Positions 54,986 through 63,962 of a stretch of DNA of 64,000 bases are shown here, one piece after another (the stretch's first letter is position 1; each line of letters begins with the position of its first letter). The notes beneath the pieces are model-generated. The model worked only from the letters and a program-made list of their open reading frames with translations, ran no database searches and was not told the origin of the DNA. The stretch covers positions 5,943,001-6,007,000 of the forward strand of contig QLII01000001.1 of the NCBI GenBank assembly GCA_003259005.1. The letters run 5' to 3'. This DNA is from Spirosoma telluris (GTDB lineage: Bacteria; Bacteroidota; Bacteroidia; Cytophagales; Spirosomataceae). The position numbers and the translations under genes were made by a program.

Positions 54986-55518
54986 ACCATATAACTGCTT
55001 ACTTCCGCTTTGAGGTTCTGGCTGAGGAAATCAGAACAATGAATGGGTTCAAGAGTCCAAACCGGTTGGATTGCACCCTAACGTATAACCCTACTGGACA
55101 TGGTTTATTACCGCTCTTTCAGCGCAAAAATGGGATGCTGTTTTTCTACCTCATTCCTGCAAAGGAAATTGTAAAAGCCAGCAGCAAGCGACAGGCTACC
55201 TATCTTCTGGGAGATGGGAAACAGAATCTAACCTCCTTGTATTTTGAGTATCCTAAGTTATCTCACTTGGCCTATGGATACTGCAATGGCAAAGAACGTT
55301 TGAGTGATGGTCAACCAAACCCGGCTATGCCCTACAGACATGACGCTTTATTGATGGTGTGTAATTGGCCTCAGCAGGTTATTGAGATCCTGGTTGTAAA
55401 GAACGGTAAACCCCTCATTGAGAAACTATACAACCTATTGATTGAGGGAGAGTTTAAGGAGGAAGTAAGGCAACTCAGGAAGTTGTCAAGACCATACTAC
55501 CTGTACAAAATGCCCTGA
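54982..55518 (+). CDS. Hypothetical accessory protein
   Basis: 178 aa, no signal peptide (MNHITAYFRFEVLAEEIRTMNGFKSPNRLDCTLTYNPTGHGLLPLFQRKNGMLFFYLIPAKEIVK...). A conserved-looking stretch is QNLTSLYFEYPKLSHLAYGYCNGKERLSDGQPNPAMPYRHDALLMVCNWPQQVIEILVVKNGKPLIEKLYNLL. No family recognised. It is translationally coupled to the 86-aa gene and ends 7 bp before the IS4-like element. Confidence 0.55.
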   Translation: MNHITAYFRFEVLAEEIRTMNGFKSPNRLDCTLTYNPTGHGLLPLFQRKNGMLFFYLIPAKEIVKASSKRQATYLLGDGKQNLTSLYFEYPKLSHLAYGYCNGKERLSDGQPNPAMPYRHDALLMVCNWPQQVIEILVVKNGKPLIEKLYNLLIEGEFKEEVRQLRKLSRPYYLYKMP

Positions 55519-55524
55519 GTTATC

Positions 55525-55618
55525 TTTTGATTAGCTTGAATTCGGATTAGAAAGAGCCCATAGGGCTCTTTCTAATCCCGAATTCAAGCTAATCAAAACA
55601 TGAGTCATCCCGAATTTT
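55525..55618. repeat. Left terminal inverted repeat with 74-bp palindrome
   Basis: Palindrome at 55525-55598 with central CCCATAGGG, then the unique part CATGAGTCATCCCGAATTTT. Reverse complement of the right end apart from one missing G. Confidence 0.88.
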
Positions 55619-56408
55619 GAGTCCATAAGTGGGTGAAGGCAATTCGGATACGATAAAGCGGTGCTGAGGCTTCTCGGCACCGCTTTCCTGTTCGGTGGCA
55701 ACCCAATCGCAAAAGTAGTTGCTGCCAGTGGCTCAACTCAGCCCGTAGTAAGGAGAGCAAAAAGGCGTATAACAAAGTGACGATCATCATCAGCTTGAGC
55801 CGATTTTCCCAGAACCACAAACGAGGAGATTCTAAAGCCAGCTCCGATTTGGTATAGCGGAAGGCCGTCCCAATCTGCCAACGACGAGCATAGGCAAACA
55901 CCATTTGCCAGGCTGATTCCACTGAATCAATGACCTCGTTAGTAAGCAAATACCAAGGCGTACGACCCTTACCTGGGCGCGAAACAATCAAATATAGGGG
56001 CACATCAGGGTAAGCCGGATGCCGTACCGGCTGATAGATAATCCCCGTTTTTCGATGACACTTGTGTACCGCATCGTAGACTAACCGATGATCGACTGAA
56101 CGTTTGCCACGGGTTATTTGCCAGGTCTTGATGGACTCCCCCGCCTGATTGAGTAACTGATAATGGGTTTGCCACCGGATGAGCCCCTTCAGTTTAGCGG
56201 CCAATAACTTTCCTAACCAAGTTTGAGAAGCATAGCCTCTGTCGAAGACATGCAAGACGGTCTGACCAAAGCGCTGGGTCAGTTCGCTCAAGGTAGTATC
56301 GAGCACATCTGCTCGTTGACGAGCATGCTCCCCTCGCCTAGTCCACCACTCAAACTCATAGAGGCAAGGAGCTCCACTCGCACCAGCCAATAAAATACCT
56401 AACCACCG
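55605..56408 (-). pseudogene. IS4-type transposase, C-terminal part
   Basis: About 268 aa after the break: RWLGILLAGASGAPCLYEFEWWTRRG, HVFDRGYASQTWLGKLL (second catalytic Asp), then YARRWQIGTAFRYTK. The IS4 YREK motif needs Y-2-R-3-E-6-K. Here the spacing is exact but the E position is G (GGG codon, 55869-55871), a single transition from GAG. The part therefore lacks a catalytic residue as well as its N-terminus. Confidence 0.85.
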
Positions 56409-56659
56409 CACGGGCCTTTAGATTTACACCGTTGTGCGATTCCAAGATAGTCGCGTAACTTAAAGCCCTCACAAACTGTGAGTAATCAACCTCGGCGGGA
56501 CACCTTTGCGCACGGGCCAGGTAAAACCTATGGGCCGATTGAAGCCCCGCCGAGTTCTTAACTCTTCAACTCAAATAGAAATGCGGGTTCGTGGCCCATT
56601 AGCAAGGTAATGAGTTGAGTTAGGTGTTGATCATTATTCACTTTAACCAAGTCAAAGAT
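56409..56659 (+). ncRNA. Candidate IS110 bridge RNA region (left end)
   Basis: Non-coding left end with three stem-loops: CTCACA/TGTGAG at 56468-56482, a perfect 9-bp stem CTCGGCGGG/CCCGCCGAG at 56491-56499 and 56546-56554, and CAACTCA/TGAGTTG at about 56568-56618. The loop of the second stem holds CACGGGCC (56511-56518), identical to the left end of the element, and GGGCCGATT (56532-56540), the complement of AATCGGCCC at its right end (57670-57678). That is the layout expected of a donor-binding loop. RNA ends are not defined by sequence. Confidence 0.6.
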
Positions 56660-57661
56660 ATGAATTTTACCCATTTCGTTGGTATTGATGTCTCTAAAGA
56701 CACCCTTGATTTTGCCGTTGTGATCAGCAATAAAGTTGTCTTTCATCAGCGGGTGAGCAACGACAAAAAAGGCATTACTCAGTTCCTCAAAGAGCTTCGC
56801 AAACAAACCAAAGCCAAACTGGTCGATTGCCTATTTTGCCTGGAGTTTACAGGTATCTATAATAACCCTTTACTAAATGCTCTCCACTCCCAAACATCAA
56901 TTTGGGTCGAGCGGGCAGCTCATATTAAAGACAGTTTGGGCTTATGCCGGGGTAAAACCGACAAACTCGATTCAAAACGCATTGCCTTATTTGCCTATAA
57001 AAACCGCGAAGATGCCCGCCTGTGGGCACCCCCACGCCAGGTTATCAGCAAGTTAGATCGACTCACCGCCCAACGGGCTCGCTTGACCAAGGCCATCAAA
57101 CTGTTAAAGACTCCTCTATCTAACACCGAAGGATTTATCAGCAAGGATGATCAAAAAGCCAATCTGCAAGCTTGCCAACAGTCCCTAAAAGCGCTCAAAT
57201 CAGATTTGAAAGCCACGGATAAATCAATTGCTGAGGTGATTGAAAGTGATGCTGAACTCAAGCACCTATTCGAGCGAGTGACCTCCATTAAAGGCATCAG
57301 CCAGACGACAGCAGTTGAAGTGATCATTACGAGTAACGAGTTTAAGAGCATTACAGACCCTAAGAAGTATGCTTGTTATGCGGGTGTTGTTCCCTTTGAG
57401 CACAGCTCAGGCCAGCGCAAAGGGAAAGCAAAAGTGAGTCAGATGGCGAATAAAAAAGTCAAGTCATTACTCCATTTAGCAGCCTTGTCGGCCATACAAC
57501 ATTGTCAAGAACTGAAGCTTTATTACGAACGAAAAGTAGCGGCCGGCAAGAACAAAATGCTCGTCATTAACAACGTGCGCAATAAGCTCGTGCTCCGAAT
57601 TTTCGCCTGCGTTCGAGATGATCGAAATTATGACGAAAATTATACGCATTCGCTTGCGTAG
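56660..57661 (+). CDS. IS110-family DEDD transposase/recombinase
   Basis: 333 aa from 56660 (MNFTHFVGIDVSKDTLDFAVV, preferred over an upstream ATG). The N-terminal RuvC-like DEDD domain shows Asp in GIDVSKDTL, Glu in FCLEFTGIYNNPL, and Asp pair in KTDKLDSKRIALFA. The C-terminal Transposase_20 domain shows IKGISQTTAVEVIITSNEFKSITDPKKYACYAGVVPFEHSSGQRKGKAKVS, with the candidate catalytic Ser in the HSSG/KVS region. The reading frame is intact. These recombinases integrate without target duplication, guided by a bridge RNA encoded in the non-coding end. Confidence 0.93.
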   Translation: MNFTHFVGIDVSKDTLDFAVVISNKVVFHQRVSNDKKGITQFLKELRKQTKAKLVDCLFCLEFTGIYNNPLLNALHSQTSIWVERAAHIKDSLGLCRGKTDKLDSKRIALFAYKNREDARLWAPPRQVISKLDRLTAQRARLTKAIKLLKTPLSNTEGFISKDDQKANLQACQQSLKALKSDLKATDKSIAEVIESDAELKHLFERVTSIKGISQTTAVEVIITSNEFKSITDPKKYACYAGVVPFEHSSGQRKGKAKVSQMANKKVKSLLHLAALSAIQHCQELKLYYERKVAAGKNKMLVINNVRNKLVLRIFACVRDDRNYDENYTHSLA

Positions 57662-57682
57662 ATCATAGAAATCGGCCCCGTC

Positions 57683-58210
57683 CAGGCCAGGTACACAAAC
57701 AGGTTTGCCATCCGCAGGATTGAAGTAGCCAGGGCGAATGCGTTTGAGTCGGCGCGCTTTACTGCTGCGAACGGCCCCCAAATCCTCACTGGCCAGTGTT
57801 TCAGGCTTTTCCATCACACTTTCATCCCACAGGATCAACACGCGTTGCCCTTGTTGATGAAGTTGCTCATAAAAGGTCTGGGCTTTGGCACGGATGCTTT
57901 TCTGGATCAGGCTATGACTCCAATGGGGACATCTGAGCAGGTTAGAGATTCGTTTAGTACCCGCTGGGGCTTGGCGGGCCGAGAGTAGATGTTCGCCTAA
58001 TTCGCTCAATAGCAGCCCATTATTTCGGTGCCGAAAGCGTAATAAGGTGATCATAAGTTGGCTAAAGGTGCGTACCAGCCGCACATCCATTAAGGTTGTT
58101 AACTCGTCAACAATACTTTGGGTGAACTGAGTTAAGCGCTGTTGATAAAAAAGGCCCACTGATTGAGGCCATTCCTGCTCAGAATTGGTTTGTTTGGCAG
58201 TAGTACACAT
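57683..58210 (-). pseudogene. IS4-type transposase, N-terminal part
   Basis: From MCTTAKQTNSEQEWPQS at 58210 to GKPVCVPGL at the IS110 junction. Contains LILWDESVMEKPETL with the first catalytic Asp and RLKRIRPGYFNPADGKP. Beyond the junction the frame runs into the IS110 right end and is not transposase sequence. Confidence 0.85.
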
Positions 58211-58281
58211 AAGAAAACCTCCTGTTTTGTAGTTTGGCGACCACAAAGTTCAGGAGGTTTTCGCTTTTTTAGTCAGACCCA

Positions 58282-58376
58282 AAAATTCGGGATGACTCAT
58301 GTTTTGATTAGCTTGAATTCGGGATTAGAAAGAGCCCTATGGGCTCTTTCTAATCCCGAATTCAAGCTAATCAAAA
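58282..58376. repeat. Right terminal inverted repeat with 75-bp palindrome
   Basis: AAAATTCGGGATGACTCATG followed by the perfect palindrome 58302-58376 with central CCCTATGGG. Mirrors the left end of the IS4-like element. Confidence 0.9.
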
Positions 58377-58426
58377 TGTTTTCGCGGGAAAGTTGCCTGG
58401 AGCATTATCACCTATCTGCACGTAAG

Positions 58427-59878
58427 TCAACCAGGCGGTAACCCGGAAGAAGGAAAGTGGGTATTGCTAATAAGCAGATTGCCTATTTCGTCAACGGCAA
58501 GGGTAGGGGCGCCCCAGCCAGCACTATTGAATGACCTCTGGTTGGATAGGGTGGTCAGAAATCCTGCATTTCCTGATCCCTCATTCTGTATCTGAATTAG
58601 ATAACGATAGTCGTAGTTAGGTCCAATAATCAGTACTGTCACAAAATACGAGCCTTGTTTAGTAGGCACCGACTGGAGTTTATTGAGACCGGTAGTCAGT
58701 GGAATCGCGGCATTGTAGCGCGCACCGTGCGTAACGACTGTACCATTGGGCTTATAGACGGCGCTCTCACAGATTACCATATTACCGCCTGTTATTAAAT
58801 CGCCGTTCGATACTACTGATCCTGCGAAATAGGTGGGTAGTTTTCCTGCAGCCAGCGTTAGGTCAGACGGCGGAAATAGTTCAACGGTAATCTGGCCAAA
58901 GAAAGTGGGTTTGAAGGATTGCGTGTTATTATTCTGAATCAGTACGCAACTTCCCTTATGGGTCCATATCTGGGCGTTTAGTGGGCAATTATAGGGTAAT
59001 GTTCCATCATCAACCTGAATAACAGTAGAGGCAGTTGTATTGATTAGATTGCGTCCTGATAGCCCATTGCCGTGCATCGAAAAGTTACCAGACGTTATTT
59101 TATAATGGAGGACAACCTTGCAGTTGGAATTAAAAATGCAATCTTCCCCAACGCAGTGCTCGGTAAAACTTTTGCTTGCCTCATTATGGAACCTGATGCC
59201 CACCAGATTGTGATTGAACGTGCATTTGGAGATACGTTGACCACACTGACCGGCAATCTCAATAGCGACGGACTTGGCGTTTCCATTGAATGTAATGTTA
59301 CTAATAACCGAACGGGTAAGCGCGCCTGATCCACCTACGATCTTGAGTAAGGGTGCAGAGCCGGAAATGCCTGTATAGGAAAATACTGTCCCGTCTACAG
59401 CTTCTATACTAAGCCCCGTAAACGACTGAGCCTTAGTGATGGTGTTGGAGAAAGAGTACGTACCCGCCGTTGTTATAATAATGGGTTCACCAGTCTTCGC
59501 CTGCGTATTAACCGCTTTTTGTAAAGCAGCGGTATTATCTGGAGAGGTTAAAGCGGCTGGTGTTCCGCCAAACCAGCTAAATGTTAGTTTGCCTACCGAT
59601 GGACGCTTATAACGTTTTCCTATTGCGTTGACCAGAATCGTTCCCGTATTATCGCTTGAAGAGGTATCCAGTGGGTCAAGGTAAAACATGCCCTCCTGCC
59701 CCTTATTGGTAATCAATAGACTGGGGGCCGTGTCTGATCCCGTTCTTAATTGACTTATTGTTAACACTTTAGGGCGTACAAATAGCGCATTGTCAAGCTG
59801 TTTTACATCCTTGGTCGCTATGCCAACCTGCGCAATAGCAGAGCTAGTGAGCAGCAATAAAAAGAGTAATTTCTTCAT
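58427..59878 (-). CDS. Secreted pectate-lyase-like beta-helix protein
   Basis: 483 aa, signal peptide MKKLLFLLLLTSSAIAQ. After an N-terminal region (VGIATKDVKQLDNALFVRPKVLTISQLRTG) comes the pectate_lyase_3/tailspike-type start (FSWFGGTPAALTSPDNTAALQKAVNTQAKTGEPIIITTAGTYSFSNTI) and a right-handed beta-helix (ISNITFNGNAKSVAIEIAG, ISKCTFNHNLVGIRFHNEA). It probably binds or cleaves polysaccharide, but catalytic residues are not identifiable. At the 3' end a missing G in the CCC run 58442-58444 would replace SSGLPPG by SSGVTAWLTYVQIGDNAPGNFPAKTF, ending with a stop at 58371 inside the IS4-like terminal repeat. Thus the true C-terminus may be cut by the IS. Confidence 0.75.
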   Translation of the reverse strand: MKKLLFLLLLTSSAIAQVGIATKDVKQLDNALFVRPKVLTISQLRTGSDTAPSLLITNKGQEGMFYLDPLDTSSSDNTGTILVNAIGKRYKRPSVGKLTFSWFGGTPAALTSPDNTAALQKAVNTQAKTGEPIIITTAGTYSFSNTITKAQSFTGLSIEAVDGTVFSYTGISGSAPLLKIVGGSGALTRSVISNITFNGNAKSVAIEIAGQCGQRISKCTFNHNLVGIRFHNEASKSFTEHCVGEDCIFNSNCKVVLHYKITSGNFSMHGNGLSGRNLINTTASTVIQVDDGTLPYNCPLNAQIWTHKGSCVLIQNNNTQSFKPTFFGQITVELFPPSDLTLAAGKLPTYFAGSVVSNGDLITGGNMVICESAVYKPNGTVVTHGARYNAAIPLTTGLNKLQSVPTKQGSYFVTVLIIGPNYDYRYLIQIQNEGSGNAGFLTTLSNQRSFNSAGWGAPTLAVDEIGNLLISNTHFPSSGLPPG

Positions 59879-60275
59879 AGGATCTTAGTGAGCTAATAGA
59901 TTTTCAACTGATATCCAGATCAGTGCTGTACCCTGCCAGAAATATAGGGAAGATCGGTGCTGCTCCAACAGCACTCCCAGATAACGCTACACTATTGGCG
60001 ACTGTTTTTTGACTGCCTTATCTGCCCAGACGCTATGAACGATGGACTCACCATCCTTAATAAGTACGCTAGTATTAGATCAATAAATTAGGTGGTTGCC
60101 AAACCTTGCCTATCGTAATCAATAAGTATAGCTAATAGGCGTATTCTGTATATTAATTAAGGCTAAAAAGTTTAATCCGATACTTTATTCATGCTGAGTT
60201 AACCTCTTAATAAATCAAAAAATAATATACTGAAAATATGTTAGTAATTTAGAATGAAAACTTAACCCTCAATCT
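59879..60275. other. Divergent intergenic region
   Basis: 397 bp of A/T-rich sequence between divergent secreted-protein genes, with no gene, terminator or clear consensus promoter found; the stretch 60150-60260 is especially A/T rich and likely holds the promoter of the M43 gene. Confidence 0.5.
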
Positions 60276-63129
60276 ATGCCTACTATCTATCTAACGAATT
60301 CAAATCGTTCAGGTTTATTTCTTTGGTATCTGCTTCTATTTTTTGTGTTCGTTTTGCCTCGAACAGTAACTGCTCAACTGGCAAATTCGCCTGGTTTTCA
60401 GTGTGCTACAGAAAATATACCCTCTGCCGATCGGCAGTCCCTCGAAGCCGCAGCGGCAAAAGCGCTCAGCGCAAAAGCGCCTGGATTTACTACTACCATT
60501 ACCTATGTGCCAATCAGACCACACATCATCCGAAAAACGGATGGAACAGGTGGTTATTCGATGGCCAGCCTCAACAATGTGTTGGCCCTTACCAACAAGT
60601 ATTACCTCCAGAATGGAAGTGGTATCCAATTCTATTTCTCAGGGACGACCCCCGATTATATAGATAATACCACCCTGTATAATCAATATCGGCAAAATAC
60701 GGATGATGCTACGGTGGCTCCTCGCGATGTGAACAATGCCTTGAACCAGTACTATGTCCACGCCTTCAATAACACATCCTTAGGGGGGTATGCCCAATTC
60801 CCGGCGAATACGGTGGCCTCTACCCGTACCATTATTCTGGATGAAGGTACTGATCTTGACATGGGTAATCGGCTAGTACCCCATGAGTTAGGTCATACTT
60901 TTAACTTATTGCATACCCACGAGCCCTTTTATGGAAACGAACTGGTAACGCGTGGCGCTGGTGCCAATTGCACTACCGCAGGCGATCTGGTCTGCGATAC
61001 ACCCGCTGACCCTTATGGGCACTTTACAGGAGCAGACGATGCCTGTGTATCTGGATGCCCCTCTACCTATATCTGTTCGTTTGTCGACAGTCAGGGCAAC
61101 AAGTATCAGCCCTTACCCACCAATATTATGTCGTATTATTTCCCCTGTACGCATGATTTCACGCCTGGGCAGTACGATCGCATCATGGCAGGGCTGGCGC
61201 TGCGTCAGACCCATACCGCGTATACCCTTGATGCGCCTTCAACTGTCATGACTGCCCCCTCCAATGTAGTTGCCACCATGATTAAGGGTGGAGTCGTCAT
61301 TAGCTGGCAGGATAATTCCAGTACAGAAATGGGTTACTTTATCGAGCGATCGACTAACCCCACAACAGGCTTTCTACCCATAGGTGGTGTTGGGCCTAAT
61401 GTAACGACGTTTACGGATGCATTTTTTACATCCCACACTACCTATTATTATCGGGTGAAGCCCTCCAATTCGACTGAGGGGAGTAGCATTAGCCCAACAG
61501 CCTTAGCTACCTCCCCTAGTTGCATTCCTTCTTTTACATTTGACGGTTGCCCATATAACCTTATGATAACGGGAGTAGCCGTCAATGGAACAACCCTAAG
61601 TCAGAATTCAGGCTGCTCGCCAGCTACCAGTGGTTTCTATACCTCATTTACGGCTGTTAGTGGAACCGTTACGGCTGGGCAATCGGTCACCTTTACCGTC
61701 ACTAAAGGAACCTCGTACAAAATGGGTGGTACTATTTGGGTTGATCTGGATAACAACGGTTTGTTTGATGACAGCGAACGGCTATATCAAATGCCGTCAG
61801 TTAATACAGCGAGTACGTTTTCAGGTAGTCTGGCCATCCCAATCAGCACCACAGCCGCTACCATCGCCATGCGTGTTGTTGCTGCTTATTCAACTATTCC
61901 CGATGATCCCTGTAATACGTATGACTATGGAGAAACCGAAGATTATCTACTGGTTGTCAATCAGCCGTGTAGTATACCAGTTGCTAGCCTAAGCGGTGCA
62001 ACTATCATTTCGACAGGCCAAACGGCAACGCTCTCCGCCAGCCTAACCGGCACGGCTCCCTATTCCTTAACGGTAAATACCAGTAGTGGCCCGCCCATTA
62101 CCTTTTCTGGTATTGCAGCATCACCTTTTGATTTCACGGTGAGCCCATCTATAAGTACAACCTATACGCTGGGGAATGTCGCTAATAGCTGCGGACCGGG
62201 TACGGTCAGTGGAACGGCTCTGGTAACAGTCAATTGCCTGCCTGTTCCAGGCTTAGTGAGCAGCGGACCCCTGACCTGCACGCAGACTAGCGTGACCCTG
62301 ACGGCTTCGGGCGGCAACTCCTATACATTTACTAATGCCAACGGAGTATTGGTTGCATCAGGGCCAGCTAACGTATTGGTTGTCAGTAGTGCAGGTTCTT
62401 ATTCTGTAACGGTAGCTAATCCTGGCGGCTGTATTAGCACAACCAGCACGATCGTTACCAGCAATACGGCTCCCCTGCTCTGAGTGTTACGCCTACCAGC
62501 GCTACCTTGACCAATGCCAGCCCTACGGCTAGCCTCTCCGCCCTGGGAACGGGCACGCTGCTTTGGTCTACTGGAGAAGCCACGCCTACTATCTCCGTCA
62601 CCGCTAGCGGTCTCTATTCGGTAACGTTAACCAATGTGCAGGGCTGCACGGCCACTGCCAGTGTTCCTGTAACGGGTTCTGATTTGACGCTCACCCTCGA
62701 GTTACCCCAGGCCAACTTCGCTACTGTGGGTAGTGTGGTTAATATTGTGGTCAATGTCTTTGAAGTGGGCGGCCTGCCGACTTCATCAGGCAATGTGACC
62801 ATTACCATCACCGCGCCCATTGGCTATACGCTCGCCTTTCCACCAGTCCTGACCAGTATTGCGGTGTCTGGGGAAGCATCACACCCGTCAACAATGCTCA
62901 ATGGACTACGGCGGAGAACCTGGACAATCGGCAGCTTACCCTGACAATGAAAAGTGGGGTTTTCATTGAAGCAGGAGGTAAAGCGAGTTTAGGCTTCAGT
63001 GTCACCCGAACGAGTGCCAATTCAGGTAGTACGTCCAGCATCACCGTCAATGTAGCCGATGATAGGACAATGACTTATGATAGTAACCTGTCGAATAACA
63101 TCTACGCCCGAATTATTAGTGGGCTGTAA
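60276..63129 (+). CDS. Secreted M43-type metallopeptidase with Fn3, GEVED and Ig-like domains (two frameshifts)
   Basis: About 951 aa. Signal peptide around LFLWYLLLFFVFVLPRTVTAQ. Pappalysin-like domain with VPHELGHTFNLLHTHEP (HExxHxxxxxH, zinc site near residue 203) and the Met-turn in PTNIMSYYFP. Then Fn3 (APSNVVATMIKGGVVISWQDNSSTEMGYFIERS), a GEVED domain (GTIWVDLDNNGLFDDSERLYQ, YDYGETEDYLLVV), Ig-like repeats and a CARDB-like C-terminal region. The frame breaks at C4 62472-62475 and G4 62870-62873. Adding one base to each yields TAPPALSVTPTSATLTN and AVSGGSITPVNNAQWTTAENLDNRQLTLTMKSG. It acts outside the cell, probably on protein; no classical T9SS tail is seen. Confidence 0.9.
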
Positions 63130-63188
63130 AGCTTTCGGGCATTCCATGACTGTCCGTTAACTTTGTGCTTTTGGGCAGGGGTCAAAAT

Positions 63189-63226
63189 ACAACAAAGCCT
63201 CATCTACATGGATGGGGCTTTGTTGT
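63189..63226. terminator. Bidirectional terminator between convergent genes
   Basis: ACAACAAAGCC pairs with GGGCTTTGTTGT around a short loop, flanked by A/T. It sits between the M43 gene stop and the stop of the iron-permease-type gene. Confidence 0.8.
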
Positions 63227-63239
63227 AAATTCCTATTAA

Positions 63240-63731
63240 TCATAGTGTATGACCTGTTCCTAAGTCCTCTTCTAATTTCTCTGCCGAATCTTTGATCGCT
63301 TCTTCTACCGAGTGTGATTGCCGCAGGTCTGATGCCTGCTTGGTTATTTCGGCCATCGTTTGGTAGTGCTTTTGTAAGACCTGTAATTCCTCTTCGGTCA
63401 GATTCTCGACCGATACCAGGCGGTTACTGGCTCCCTTCGTAGCCGCTATCAGTTCGTTAAGTTTTAGCTGAACGGACATTGAATCTTTATTCTGCGCTTT
63501 CTGAATCAAAAAGACCATCAGAAACGTAACGATAGTGGTACCTGTATTAATCACCAATTGCCAATTCTCTGAATAGTGAAAAAGAGGCCCCGTTATCGCC
63601 CAGATAATAACGGTCAAAAAGGCTACGATAAAAGCGGCTGAGCTACCCGTTGCTTTGGTTACTGCGGATGAAAATTGCTCAAAAAAGCCTTTTGAGTTAG
63701 TAGCGACTGGCGCTGGTTGCTGCGTTTCCAT
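63240..63731 (-). CDS. Low affinity iron permease family protein
   Basis: 163 aa (168 from the alternative ATG at 63746). Motifs of the family (PF04120-type): SSAAFIVAFLTVIIWAITGPLFHYSENWQLVINTGTTIVTFLMVFLIQKAQNKDSMSVQLKLNELI, two membrane helices followed by a helical cytosolic part (LVSVENLTEEELQVLQKHYQ). Named after yeast Fet4-related proteins, but iron transport by the bacterial members is not firmly shown. Confidence 0.92.
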   Translation of the reverse strand: METQQPAPVATNSKGFFEQFSSAVTKATGSSAAFIVAFLTVIIWAITGPLFHYSENWQLVINTGTTIVTFLMVFLIQKAQNKDSMSVQLKLNELIAATKGASNRLVSVENLTEEELQVLQKHYQTMAEITKQASDLRQSHSVEEAIKDSAEKLEEDLGTGHTL

Positions 63732-63919
63732 AGGTATGTTAATCATGCATAGGATGAATAACCAATGGAAGGGAATAAAGTTGGTTGCTACAATCGCTTT
63801 AATCGGGTATTAATTGCTGGTTTAGGGCCGTATACGACATATTGGTTTGGCGAATTTCTGCCGGATAATAACTTTCGTACGCTGGTACTTATGGTTTGTC
63901 ATTTTTGCCAAATTCCTTC

Positions 63920-63949
63920 TTGTACATTTTGTATTGATTCGTATATTTG
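63920..63949 (+). promoter_or_regulatory. Consensus Bacteroidota promoter at the right edge
   Basis: TTG at 63920-63922, 19 bp, TATATTTG at 63942-63949: matches TTG-N19-TAnnTTTG. It points rightwards to a gene that begins near the window end (ATG at 63963 or 63990). Confidence 0.65.
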
Positions 63950-63962
63950 AAACCGTTGACAA

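Larger units (their letters stand above)
56409..57682 (+). mobile_element. IS110-family insertion sequence
   Basis: Element of about 1.27 kb inserted in the IS4-type transposase gene between the codons of VPGL and RWLG. It starts CACGGGCC and ends GGCCCCGTC, short imperfect inverted ends as in IS110. The left non-coding end is long (~250 bp), the right short (~20 bp). A possible CA core is found at both junctions (56409-56410 and 57683-57684). Confidence 0.82.
55525..58376 (-). mobile_element. IS4-like insertion sequence, interrupted by an IS110 element
   Basis: Bounded by ~95-bp terminal inverted repeats (55525-55618 and 58282-58376). Each contains a 75-bp palindrome (TTTTGATTAGCTTGAATTCG, then GGATTAGAAAGAGCCC and its mirror) followed by CATGAGTCATCCCGAATTTT. 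The left copy has one G fewer (55544-55545). The transposase is on the minus strand and is split by the IS110 element at 56409-57682. Without the insertion the element would be about 1.58 kb. No target duplication was found at the outer edges. The C-terminal DDE motif has Gly in place of the catalytic Glu, so the element should be inactive. Confidence 0.85.

Noticed and set aside
52930..55518. att-type repeat of the tRNA-Leu 3' end
   Set aside because: I looked for the T-arm and acceptor sequence downstream and found no second copy.
55525..58376. Target-site duplication around the IS4-like element
   Set aside because: The bases outside the two palindromes do not match.
63765..63950. 61-codon frame at the right end
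   Set aside because: Overlaps the consensus promoter and has no recognisable features.
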